Assembly: GCA_900318645.1 (NCBI GenBank)
Contig: ONLH01000003.1
Coordinates: 1-64,000, forward strand
Direction: 5' to 3'
From: an uncultured Prevotellaceae bacterium
GTDB lineage: Bacteria > Bacteroidota > Bacteroidia > Bacteroidales > Muribaculaceae
DNA: 64,000 nt
Shown: positions 41,830-50,426 of the stretch, in pieces
How the letters are laid out: each line of letters starts with the position of its first letter
Position numbering within the stretch: the first letter of the stretch is position 1
Made by a program: the position numbers and the translations under genes
Notes under the pieces: model-generated
What the model was told of the DNA's origin: nothing
Database searches by the model: none
The model's input: the letters and a program-made list of their open reading frames with translations, nothing else

Positions 41830-43908
41830 TCAATAGAAATCGATCAGGTGCTTGGTCACCTTGGTGGCCTTGGACAGGATGTGGTAGATGCTCTGAGGAT
41901 TAACGAGCGACTGGATGCCGCGAGCCTGAGCATAGCGGTTGTCGAGCTCCTCCTTAGAGGGCTTGCGCTCTTCCTTCTCCTGCTTTACAATCTGATAAAC
42001 GATTACAGCGTTCTCACCCTTCCAGGGACCCTGCAGGGTACCGGGCTTGGCGGTAGCGATGCGGCCAACCAGACCGGGCTCCTGACCCAGCTTGGGATCC
42101 GACATGCCGGAGAATGCCACGCGAGCGGTGTCCACCTTTGAACCCATCAGGGCAGCATAACCGTTGATGTCGTTGGCCTTGCCCTTGTACTGCTTCATCA
42201 GGGCGTCACCCTTCTTGCTGTTGCGAACACGCTGGGTCAGCATCTGCTTGCCCTGCTCGAAGGTGTAAGGCAGATAACCGTCCTTGTAGATGTCGTCAAC
42301 CGAAACGGCAACCAATACATTGTTGTTGTCGCTGAAGATGGGAGATACCATATCCTTCTTGTTGTCAAATACCCACTTCACAGCCTTGCGGGTGTCCTTG
42401 ATACCGCGGGTGTACGGGCTGGTCAACTGAGGCGAGCTGGGGGTTACGATAGCGTCAATGGCATTGTAACCGGCCTTAGCAGCGTTCTCCTTGAAGTCCT
42501 TGGCAGTCTTGTTCTTGTTCAGGAAGTCCTGGAACTTGTCGCGCAGGGCATCGCTGGTCTTGGTGCTGGCATATGCATCATAGGAGATGGTGGCCAGAGT
42601 GTAGAACAACTTGGGAGCCTTCTTCTCGTCAACCTTCATGAGGATAGCACCCTGATCGGCGCTGTTGTAAACAAAGTAGGTGCCGATGGCAGCATTGCCA
42701 ACCTTGTTCTTCAGCGAGTCGGCGATGCCGTACAGACGCTGCCATTCACCTTGCTTACCATCCACCTTCTGGGGATAGGCCTTCTTGAGCTCGTCAAGGC
42801 TCTTGCCAGCATTGAGCTGATCCATGACGGTCTTCTGCATCTTGGCGTCACCCTGTACGCTGACGTAGGACAGCATGACAGAGTCGATGCTCACCTGCTT
42901 GTTGATGAGCTTGTACATCTGGTGGTGCTCACCAGTGGTGGTATCGCGGCGAACGGTACCAATCTCGGCACCAGCAAAGAAGTCGCGAACCTTAGCGGGC
43001 AGTTTGTCCTTGGTGACAATAGTGCTGTCGATGTGTACGGTACCCAACAGGCGAACCGAGTCCACACCGCGGCCCTTCTGCAGGGCGAGGTAAGCAGCAT
43101 CGGCAATCTTGTTGGCGGCAGCGATATCCTCGGCGCTGGGAGCGATGTCAACAGCGATGAAGTGGATAGCACGGGCTTCCTCATCAAGCTTGAACATGAA
43201 CTTCATCTTTTCCCATTCAGCCTTCAGTTCCTCATCGCTAACCGTGTACTTGTCGTCGGGGAGTGATGAATAGTCTTTCTTAGCAAACGTGAGCACATTG
43301 GTGACAGCACCTTCCTCGGCGAGCTGTGCGCGGTCGAGGTCGTTGGCCTGCATACAGCCGGCCAGCAGGTTCTGCAGCTTGGCGAACTTGTATTGCTTGA
43401 CGATATCGTCCTGGAGTTTGTTCCACTGATTCTCGAGCTCAGCAACTTGAGACTTCTGCACACCCTGCTTGTCGGGGTTCTTGATGAACTCATAGAGGTC
43501 AAGCGGAGACTTGGCACCTACCTGCTGTGCAAACTGGACAACAGCGGGGGCGGCGTTCTTACCGATCATCAGCTCACTGATTTCCTTGTCGCTGACGGTA
43601 ATGCCCAGGCTCTCGTACTCCTTCTCCAGGAGCTTCTCGTTGATCATGTCGTCCAGCACCTGCTGTTGGCGCACTGCGGGATCAACTTGATCCTGGTTGT
43701 TCTGCTGAGCCTCAGCGGCGGCTTTCTCCACTTCTTTCGAGAAGTGCATAATGTCAATTTTCTCATTGCCGACTATTGCGGCTGCGCTGTTGCCTCCTGA
43801 ACGGCCCCAGGCTTCGATACCTACCTCGATAATGAATGCGAGCAATGCGGCACCGATTACGATGGCGAGGATCTTCTTCCTCTGCCTAATTTTCTCTAAT
43901 GTAGCCAT
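41830..43908 (-). CDS. PpiD/SurA-type periplasmic peptidyl-prolyl isomerase
   Basis: The product has 692 residues. One N-terminal transmembrane helix (KKILAIVIGAALLAFIIEVGI, about 12-31) anchors it to the inner membrane. A SurA_N-type chaperone domain runs about 40-230 (VDPAVRQQQVLDDMINEKLLEKEYESLGITVSDKE). One or two parvulin-like domains follow (about 235-350 and 355-470), partly degenerate. It would help fold outer-membrane proteins. It stands alone, with its own promoter and terminator. Confidence 0.88.
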   Translation of the reverse strand: MATLEKIRQRKKILAIVIGAALLAFIIEVGIEAWGRSGGNSAAAIVGNEKIDIMHFSKEVEKAAAEAQQNNQDQVDPAVRQQQVLDDMINEKLLEKEYESLGITVSDKEISELMIGKNAAPAVVQFAQQVGAKSPLDLYEFIKNPDKQGVQKSQVAELENQWNKLQDDIVKQYKFAKLQNLLAGCMQANDLDRAQLAEEGAVTNVLTFAKKDYSSLPDDKYTVSDEELKAEWEKMKFMFKLDEEARAIHFIAVDIAPSAEDIAAANKIADAAYLALQKGRGVDSVRLLGTVHIDSTIVTKDKLPAKVRDFFAGAEIGTVRRDTTTGEHHQMYKLINKQVSIDSVMLSYVSVQGDAKMQKTVMDQLNAGKSLDELKKAYPQKVDGKQGEWQRLYGIADSLKNKVGNAAIGTYFVYNSADQGAILMKVDEKKAPKLFYTLATISYDAYASTKTSDALRDKFQDFLNKNKTAKDFKENAAKAGYNAIDAIVTPSSPQLTSPYTRGIKDTRKAVKWVFDNKKDMVSPIFSDNNNVLVAVSVDDIYKDGYLPYTFEQGKQMLTQRVRNSKKGDALMKQYKGKANDINGYAALMGSKVDTARVAFSGMSDPKLGQEPGLVGRIATAKPGTLQGPWKGENAVIVYQIVKQEKEERKPSKEELDNRYAQARGIQSLVNPQSIYHILSKATKVTKHLIDFY

Positions 43909-43969
43909 TTACAGTTATTTATATTACGTTATTTCATTCATTTTTAGGGCATTTCGCCAAATAAACACG

Positions 43970-43977
43970 CAAAGGTA
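43970..43977 (-). promoter_or_regulatory. -7 box of the PpiD-like gene
   Basis: TACCTTTG on the minus strand, about 60 bases before the start. Confidence 0.6.
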
Positions 43978-44138
43978 GTTATTTTTTGCATACCAGCAAA
44001 AAAGAAATCATTTTTTCTCACTTTTTCTTAAAATGGCCTTTGGAACCCCATTTTGTTGACTCCTACTGGATTTAGGGAATATCATGGGCGCCCTTCAACA
44101 TTATTAGTCCTATTTTAGCATTATTTTAGACGTCGGCT

Positions 44139-44170
44139 TGCGGTTATGTGGCAATTTATGGCTAAATTTG
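44139..44170 (+). promoter_or_regulatory. promoter of the TPR/barrel operon
   Basis: TTG at 44139-44141 and TAAATTTG at 44163-44170 are spaced as a -33/-7 pair. Confidence 0.5.
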
Positions 44171-44250
44171 CGGTTATTATTAATGTGAACGGTTCATCTT
44201 GCCTTGCGGCAGGGTGCCATAAGTGTGTAAATGTTAGAAACGATAGATAT

Positions 44251-47200
44251 ATGAAGAGAATCAAAAAAGCCTTATTGTTGTCAGCGCTCGCAGCGGCCCC
44301 GATGGCGGCCTTTTGCCAGCCTGGCGTGATGTCCAGCGAAGCTGCCGGCTATCTCGAGCGTGGCAGGCTGATGTATGAGTCCCGCAACTATGTGGGTGCC
44401 ATTGATCAGTTGGAGCACATGAAACAGCTGCCGGCCGATGCATCGATGCGTGAGCAGGCCGACTATTACATCGCCCTGAGCCGCTTTGAGCGCGGCGATG
44501 AAGGTAGCCTAGCTGCCCTTGAACGCTTCATTGATACCTATCCTGCCTCGCCACTCGCTGCCGAGGCCCAGCTGAAGGTCGGTAACTTCTACTTCTACCG
44601 TGGGCAGTGGGAGAGTGCCTTGCTGAGCTATTCGCTCGTGCGCAACCGGTCACTTGACCTTGACAGTGATGAGGACCTGGTGTACCGTCGCGCCTACTGT
44701 AACCTGCGTCTGGGCAACTACAACGACGCCGAGCGCCAGTATTATGAACTGGAGCGCAGCCCGCGCTATGCTGGGGCCAGCGAGTTCTATAAGGCCTATC
44801 TGGAATATGCCCAGGGAAACTATGACATGGCCCAGGAGAAGTTTAGCCGCATCCCCGGGGATTCGGAGTTGGGTTACCAGTCGCAGTATTACCTCACTCA
44901 GATTGATTTCAACAAGAAGCACTATAGTGACGTCATTGACAAGGGCAAATCCCTGCTCGACCAGCATGGCAACGACTACTTTGACGCCGAGCTCAACCGC
45001 CTGATAGGTGAGAGCTATTACCATCTGGGCAACGATAACCAGGCGAGGACTTACCTGCGCCGTTATCTCGATAGCTCCGAGGACGAGCCTTACCGCACTG
45101 CGGCCTACACAATGGGTGTGCTTGACTATCGCAACGGCAATTACCAGGCGGTGGTCAACGACATGCTCCACGTGACCGACGAGAGCGATGCCCTCACTCA
45201 GAGCGCCTACCTCTATACGGGACAGGCCAAGCGCCAGCTGGGCGATATCAATGGTGCCAACATGGCCTTCCAGCAGGCAGCCATGATGGACTGTGACCGC
45301 AGCGTGAAGGAAACGGCCTACTACAACTATGCCGTCGGCGTCAGCAAGGGTGCCCGCACACCGTTTGACAAGAGCGTGGACCTGTTTGAGGACTTCCTCA
45401 ACCTGTATCCCAACTCCCGTTATAAAGAGAATGTGGAAGGCTACCTCGTGGATGCCTTCATGAACACCACCGACTACAAGCGTGCCCTCACGAGCATCAA
45501 CCGCATCAAGAATCCAGGCGCCAAGGTGCTCAAGGCCAAGCAGAACGTCCTTTACAACCTGGGTGTGCAGGCCCTGTCCAACAATCGCAACAGCGATGCT
45601 GCCGACTACTTCAAGCAGGCCATCGCCGTGGGCAACTATGACAAGACGGCGCTGAACGAGAGCCGCCTTTGGCTGGCCGAGGCACAGTACCGTGCCGGTA
45701 ACTACAAGGAGGCTGCCAAGTATCAGCAGGAGTATGTTCAGACTACCAGCAAGAGCGATGAGAACTATGGCATCGCCCAGTACAACTTGGGCTACAGCCT
45801 CTACGGCCAGAAACGCTATGCCGAGGCCAAGACGGCTTTCCAGAACGCTGTCAATAGCAACCAGCTCTCCAATGACCTGAAGGCCGATGCCTACAACCGC
45901 ATTGGCGACACACAGTACTATGCACGCGACTTCGGTGGGGCCCAGGCCTCTTATGATCAAGCCTCTAAGACCGACAAGAACGGCAGTGGGGACTACTCGA
46001 TGTACCAGAAGGGTATCATGATGGGGCTCAACCACCAGTATGCCGACGAAATCAACCAGATGGATGCCCTCATCAAGGCTTATCCCAAGAGTGACCTCGC
46101 TCCCCAGGCGATGCTTGAGAAGGGCAATGCTCAGGCGTTGCTCGGTAAGAATGGCGACGCACTGGCTACCTACGCAACACTGCTGAAGAATTACCCCAAG
46201 AGTGTTGAGGCACGCAAGGGCCTGCTCCAGACCGCGCTTGTCAACAAGACGATGGGCAAGGAGGAAGATGCCATCGAGGCCTACAAGAAGGTCATCAAGC
46301 AATATCCCACCAGTGACGAGGCCCAGGCTGCTGCCGAGGATATGAAACTCATCTATGCCGACCGCGGACAGCTGGCCGAGTTCGGCAAGTTCCTCAACAG
46401 TGTGCCCAATGCGCCCAAGATTGACGTCAACGAGGTGGAACGCCTCACCTTTGAGGCTGCTGAGAAAGCCGCCATTGATAGCAAGCCCAACATTGACAAG
46501 ATGCAGCAGTACCTCAAGGATTATCCTTCAGGTGCCTATGCAGCCAAGGCCCACTACTACATTGCTCGCTACCACTATGGCAAGGGCAACTACAACGAGG
46601 CAATGACTGCTATCGACGACGCCCTGAAGGGCGGTGGTGATGCCTCCTACGCCCAGGATGCCCTGGCCATGCGCAGCGACATCCTCACTCGTCAGGGCAA
46701 GCTTGATGAGGCGCTCCAGAGCTACAAGGAACTCGCTGAGCGTGCTACCAGCGACGACAACCGCACGCTGGCACAACTGGGTGCCATGCGCGTCGCTAAG
46801 CAGATGGGCAACTGGAAAGAGGTGCAGAACATCACCGGCGCCTTGCTTGACCGTGGCGGACTCACTGCCAACGAGGAACGTGAGGTGACCCTCGAGCGTG
46901 CCCTCTCGATGGCACAGGTGGGTAACACCAAGGATGCCGAGGCGGCCTTCAGGACGCTGGCTAAGGATCCCTCCAACGAGTATGGCGCACAGGCCTCTTA
47001 CGAACTCTCGCGCATGCAGTACGAGATGGGTAACTTGAAGGGGGCTGAGCAGACCATCAACACGCTCATCGATACGGGCACGCCTCACACCTACTGGCTG
47101 GCCAAGAGTTTCCTCACGCTTGTCGATGTCTATTACAAGCAGGGCAACGTGGCTCAGGCTCGCGAATACCTGCAGAGCCTCAAAGCCAATTATCCCGGCA

Positions 47201-47325
47201 AGGAGAAAGACATCCTCAACGGTATCGAGTCGCGTATGAACAAGTGGAAAGGCGGCAATGCCAACTCCACCAGCAACTCCAGTACCGACAACGGCAAGAA
47301 AAAGAGCACCAAGAAAAAGAATTAA
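44251..47325 (+). CDS. large periplasmic TPR protein
   Basis: The product has 1024 residues from MKRIKKALLLSALAAAPMAAF at 44251, a clear signal peptide. Most of the protein is tetratricopeptide repeats (for example RGQWESALLSYSLVRN, AEAKTAFQNAVNS, GDALATYATLLKNYPKS, GKLDEALQSYKELAERAT). The tail is Asn/Ser then Lys-rich. The gene lies 42 bases before an outer-membrane barrel gene, and this pairing looks like one functional unit in the envelope. Its partner proteins are not known from the sequence. Confidence 0.88.
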   Translation: MKRIKKALLLSALAAAPMAAFCQPGVMSSEAAGYLERGRLMYESRNYVGAIDQLEHMKQLPADASMREQADYYIALSRFERGDEGSLAALERFIDTYPASPLAAEAQLKVGNFYFYRGQWESALLSYSLVRNRSLDLDSDEDLVYRRAYCNLRLGNYNDAERQYYELERSPRYAGASEFYKAYLEYAQGNYDMAQEKFSRIPGDSELGYQSQYYLTQIDFNKKHYSDVIDKGKSLLDQHGNDYFDAELNRLIGESYYHLGNDNQARTYLRRYLDSSEDEPYRTAAYTMGVLDYRNGNYQAVVNDMLHVTDESDALTQSAYLYTGQAKRQLGDINGANMAFQQAAMMDCDRSVKETAYYNYAVGVSKGARTPFDKSVDLFEDFLNLYPNSRYKENVEGYLVDAFMNTTDYKRALTSINRIKNPGAKVLKAKQNVLYNLGVQALSNNRNSDAADYFKQAIAVGNYDKTALNESRLWLAEAQYRAGNYKEAAKYQQEYVQTTSKSDENYGIAQYNLGYSLYGQKRYAEAKTAFQNAVNSNQLSNDLKADAYNRIGDTQYYARDFGGAQASYDQASKTDKNGSGDYSMYQKGIMMGLNHQYADEINQMDALIKAYPKSDLAPQAMLEKGNAQALLGKNGDALATYATLLKNYPKSVEARKGLLQTALVNKTMGKEEDAIEAYKKVIKQYPTSDEAQAAAEDMKLIYADRGQLAEFGKFLNSVPNAPKIDVNEVERLTFEAAEKAAIDSKPNIDKMQQYLKDYPSGAYAAKAHYYIARYHYGKGNYNEAMTAIDDALKGGGDASYAQDALAMRSDILTRQGKLDEALQSYKELAERATSDDNRTLAQLGAMRVAKQMGNWKEVQNITGALLDRGGLTANEEREVTLERALSMAQVGNTKDAEAAFRTLAKDPSNEYGAQASYELSRMQYEMGNLKGAEQTINTLIDTGTPHTYWLAKSFLTLVDVYYKQGNVAQAREYLQSLKANYPGKEKDILNGIESRMNKWKGGNANSTSNSSTDNGKKKSTKKKN

Positions 47326-47367
47326 TCCGACATCAACCACAGTAACAGTCATCATACATTATATAAT

Positions 47368-49260
47368 ATGAAGATGAAGAAGCTATATATCGCCATGCTG
47401 ATGGCGGCGTTCACGCTCACTACGGTGAACGCTCAGGACAACAAGAACAACCTGAATAAGGAAATCACCCTCGAGAAGGACATCGCTCCGCTCGAGAAGA
47501 AGGTGGTAAAGAAGAACGAGTTGCCCAAGGTCAAGAAACCCGCCACCACGGGGCAGAAGACGGCTTTGGGATATAGTGACCTCACCTCGCCCATCGATGT
47601 GCCCACCTCGATACCGACGTTGCTGCCCTACGGCTACCGCACGGCGCACAACTTCAGTGACAAGCGCGGCTACATGGACATCGGCGCAGGTACGCAGGGT
47701 AACTTCCGCATGGACTTCGGCTACCGCATCATCGATGAGGAACGCGAGAAGTTGGGCGTGTGGCTCAACCACAACAGCACGTGGAACAGCAAGAATCCCA
47801 GCAAGGTGGTGCTCGCTGACGAGAACCGCAACAAGCAGAAGTATAACGACAACACCCTTGCTGTGGACTACAGCCGCGACCTCGGCAACGGTACGCTCAC
47901 CCTGGGTGCCAAGGGCCACATCGACATCTATAACTACTATGGCGGATGGAACGGCTTTAACGGCATTATCTATGATTTCTCCGACAATTATTATTACATT
48001 GCTTTCCCCGATTGGGGCAAAGATAAGCAGACGTTCACCAACTTCAACTTCAATGCCGGTTGGAAGAGCCAGTTCATGCTGCGTGACAATCCATTGAAGT
48101 ACAACGTCGGCTTGCAGTACGGCCATGCTGCACATGATAAATCATTCAATGAGTTATACAAGCATGGTGCACACGACAACTGGGGCATTCTCAACCTGGG
48201 TGGCTCATACGACCTCACCGAGTTGACGACAGCAGCTCTCAACATCAAGGGTGAGTACCTGCGCCGTGGTGCCAAGGCCAAAACCAACAGCTTCGATGAC
48301 CTGTTCGACGAAGTGGGTATGATTACCCTCTCGCCGACATATTCCATCCGTGGCGATATGTTCAAGCTCCAGCTGGGCTTGAATGCCCACTTGAGTTTCA
48401 GCGATGGCGGCATTTTCCGCCTTTCGCCCAACATCCGTGCCAGCCTGTCGCTGGTGGATGGCTTCACGGTCTTCGGCAACGCGCTGGGTGGTAAAGCGTT
48501 GGGATATCGTCAGGGCAAGCACTTTGTCAATTACCGCTACGACAATCCCTTGTTGCTCTACGGCAGCGTTTACACGCCGCTCGATGCCGAGGCGGGTGTC
48601 AAGATTGGCCCGTTCAACGGACTGAGTGCTAAGGTGTCGCTGGGTTATGCTGTCGTCAAGGACGAACCTGGCATCGTCTATTGGACGCCTGCAATGGACG
48701 ACCTTTCCGAAACGGGAATCAGTGACAAAGTTGCTCGTGATGTATGGTTGGGACTTTTCACCGGCTTCATGAGTCAGTATAAGGTCATCGACAGTCGTGG
48801 CTATTATATCAATGCAGCCGTCAATTACAAGTACCGCTCGCTCATCGAGGCTTCGGCCGACATTAAGTATGCACCCCACGACAAGGAGATGTACCCCAAC
48901 GACAGTCACTACAACGGCTACAAGATGGGTGTGGACCGTGCTTCGACCGTTGCCAACTTCGACCTCAAGGTTACCCCGTGGCGTCCCCTGACCGTCAATG
49001 CTGGTCTTGAATACCGTGGCGGCCGCATGGCGCTGTTCCAATCAGAGACTTTAATGATTGGCGTCCCGTCGCAGGTGGAATATACCTTTGTCAACATGAG
49101 CGACGTCATCAACCTGCACGCTGGGGCTAACTACCGTCTCAACAGCAGCATCAACCTGTGGCTTGAGGCCCACAATCTGCTGAACCGTCGCTATGACACC
49201 CTCTACGGCATGGGCGCCCAGCGCATCGGTTTCATGGTCGGTGCCGGCTTCACCTTCTAG
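47368..49260 (+). CDS. TonB-receptor-like outer-membrane beta-barrel without plug
   Basis: The product has 630 residues. A signal peptide (MKMKKLYIAMLMAAFTLTTVNAQ) is followed by a short Lys-rich linker and then directly by barrel strands (YMDIGAGTQGNFRMDFGYRI onwards), ending in a terminal Phe (VGAGFTF) as outer-membrane barrels do. INLWLEAHNLLNRRYDTLYGM is the usual last-strands motif of TonB-dependent receptors. No plug domain or carboxypeptidase-like domain is present, so it may be a closed scaffold or a porin-like partner of the TPR protein. A terminator follows. Confidence 0.85.
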   Translation: MKMKKLYIAMLMAAFTLTTVNAQDNKNNLNKEITLEKDIAPLEKKVVKKNELPKVKKPATTGQKTALGYSDLTSPIDVPTSIPTLLPYGYRTAHNFSDKRGYMDIGAGTQGNFRMDFGYRIIDEEREKLGVWLNHNSTWNSKNPSKVVLADENRNKQKYNDNTLAVDYSRDLGNGTLTLGAKGHIDIYNYYGGWNGFNGIIYDFSDNYYYIAFPDWGKDKQTFTNFNFNAGWKSQFMLRDNPLKYNVGLQYGHAAHDKSFNELYKHGAHDNWGILNLGGSYDLTELTTAALNIKGEYLRRGAKAKTNSFDDLFDEVGMITLSPTYSIRGDMFKLQLGLNAHLSFSDGGIFRLSPNIRASLSLVDGFTVFGNALGGKALGYRQGKHFVNYRYDNPLLLYGSVYTPLDAEAGVKIGPFNGLSAKVSLGYAVVKDEPGIVYWTPAMDDLSETGISDKVARDVWLGLFTGFMSQYKVIDSRGYYINAAVNYKYRSLIEASADIKYAPHDKEMYPNDSHYNGYKMGVDRASTVANFDLKVTPWRPLTVNAGLEYRGGRMALFQSETLMIGVPSQVEYTFVNMSDVINLHAGANYRLNSSINLWLEAHNLLNRRYDTLYGMGAQRIGFMVGAGFTF

Positions 49261-49286
49261 AGGGGGGCTCCCGCAACAATAACAAT

Positions 49287-49317
49287 AATCCCCGTGGCAA
49301 ACGGTGCCACGGGGATT
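49287..49317 (+). terminator. terminator after the barrel gene
   Basis: AATCCCCGTGGCA pairs perfectly with TGCCACGGGGATT around a five-base loop; may serve both convergent genes. Confidence 0.85.
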
Positions 49318-49321
49318 ACTG

Positions 49322-49366
49322 TTCTATAATATCTATAGTATATATAGTGACTATAGTAACTATAGC
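49322..49366. repeat. degenerate 9-base tandem repeat, core CTATA
   Basis: Cores at 49324, 49333, 49342 (ATATA), 49351 and 49360 keep an exact nine-base spacing. It lies between two convergent genes. Confidence 0.85.
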
Positions 49367-49377
49367 TCTGGGATCAG

Positions 49378-50139
49378 CTACAGCAGGGTGGGGAGGGCGT
49401 CGATGTGCTGGACGAAGGCTTCGGCGGCTTCACAACGGCACTCAAGGCCGCGGAAGTGTTCCATCGTCTTGTGCCAGTGGTAGATCTCGTCCATCTCTTG
49501 GCTGACGTGGCAGTTGCAGGCCTCGTGCTTGCGCTCGAGCACGCTCTCGATGTTCACCCAGTGGGTGGGGTGGAACAGTTGGCTCTGGGTGCCTGACATG
49601 GCCTCAAAATAGAACAGCTTGAAGCGCCTGTCCAGACGTCGCCAAGCGTCCATCACGAGGATGCCGCAGCAGGCGTGGTCGCGGTGTCCATCAAGCGGCC
49701 AGTGGGTCATCACGATGTCAGGATTCTCTCGGTCAATGAGTTCGCGCATCTCCTTGTAGCGCTCCAGGTTGACCTCGGTATTGCCATCCACTTGGCTCAT
49801 GAAAATGTGGCGCGCTCCCGTCACTTTGCAGGCGTTCTCGCTCTCCACCACACGGATGGCGGCAGCCTCGCTGTGGCTCTTGCCAGCGATGCCCGCTTCG
49901 CCGCGCGTGAGATAGACGCACACCACCTCGTGGCCCGCCTCCGTCAGCAGGCACATCGTGCCTCCGCAGCAGGTCTCCGGATCATCGGGATGGGCTCCGA
50001 TGGCCAGCACCTTCATGCGCTTGCGTGGTTTGGTTGAGTTACTGCTGCTCTCTTGGGCCAATGCCCCTACGGGCAGTCCCAGCACCGTGGCTCCCACGGC
50101 TGCTGCCCCTGTCTTCTTGATCATTTCTCTACGGTTCAT
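49378..50139 (-). CDS. exported PIG-L (LmbE) family deacetylase
   Basis: The product has 253 residues from MNRREMIKKTGAAAVGAT at 50139. The start reads as a twin-arginine signal (RREMIKK then a hydrophobic stretch ending LAQ), so it is probably exported folded. The zinc motif AHPDDPE lies near 51-57, and HWPLDGHRDHAC supplies the third zinc ligand. Family members remove acetyl groups from N-acetylglucosamine-type sugars; the substrate here is unknown. It stands alone with its own -7 box. Confidence 0.9.
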   Translation of the reverse strand: MNRREMIKKTGAAAVGATVLGLPVGALAQESSSNSTKPRKRMKVLAIGAHPDDPETCCGGTMCLLTEAGHEVVCVYLTRGEAGIAGKSHSEAAAIRVVESENACKVTGARHIFMSQVDGNTEVNLERYKEMRELIDRENPDIVMTHWPLDGHRDHACCGILVMDAWRRLDRRFKLFYFEAMSGTQSQLFHPTHWVNIESVLERKHEACNCHVSQEMDEIYHWHKTMEHFRGLECRCEAAEAFVQHIDALPTLL

Positions 50140-50159
50140 AACGCTATTATTATTTGTGA

Positions 50160-50167
50160 CAAAAGTA
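50160..50167 (-). promoter_or_regulatory. -7 box of the PIG-L deacetylase gene
   Basis: TACTTTTG on the minus strand, about 20 bases before the start codon. Confidence 0.55.
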
Positions 50168-50426
50168 GTGAACTTTGTGCATATAATCAAATAATCAAGC
50201 AATGTTTGAACCTAAAAATGTTAAATAATGAAGATTTTGCTGCATGATTTGAAAGAAATCATTACATTTGTCGCTTACATAGTTTATCTTGTCTCATTTT
50301 TTGCCATTTGGCGCTGTGGTTTCTTGAATGTACTCTATTAAGAGGTAGCAATAGTGGCAGCAATAGGCGATGATGAATTTCCAACGTTACATAACCAAAT
50401 TTTGTATTTTTAAATATTTTGTGTTT

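Larger units (their letters stand above)
43909..44250. other. divergent promoter region
   Basis: The spacer holds a -7 box for each side. An in-frame extension of the TPR gene back to 44146 was rejected in favour of the signal-peptide start at 44251. Confidence 0.6.

Noticed and set aside
44650..46302. 550-residue minus-strand open frame opposite the TPR gene
   Set aside because: Shadow of a clear TPR coding frame; the Val/Leu-rich translation comes from GC-rich codons read backwards.
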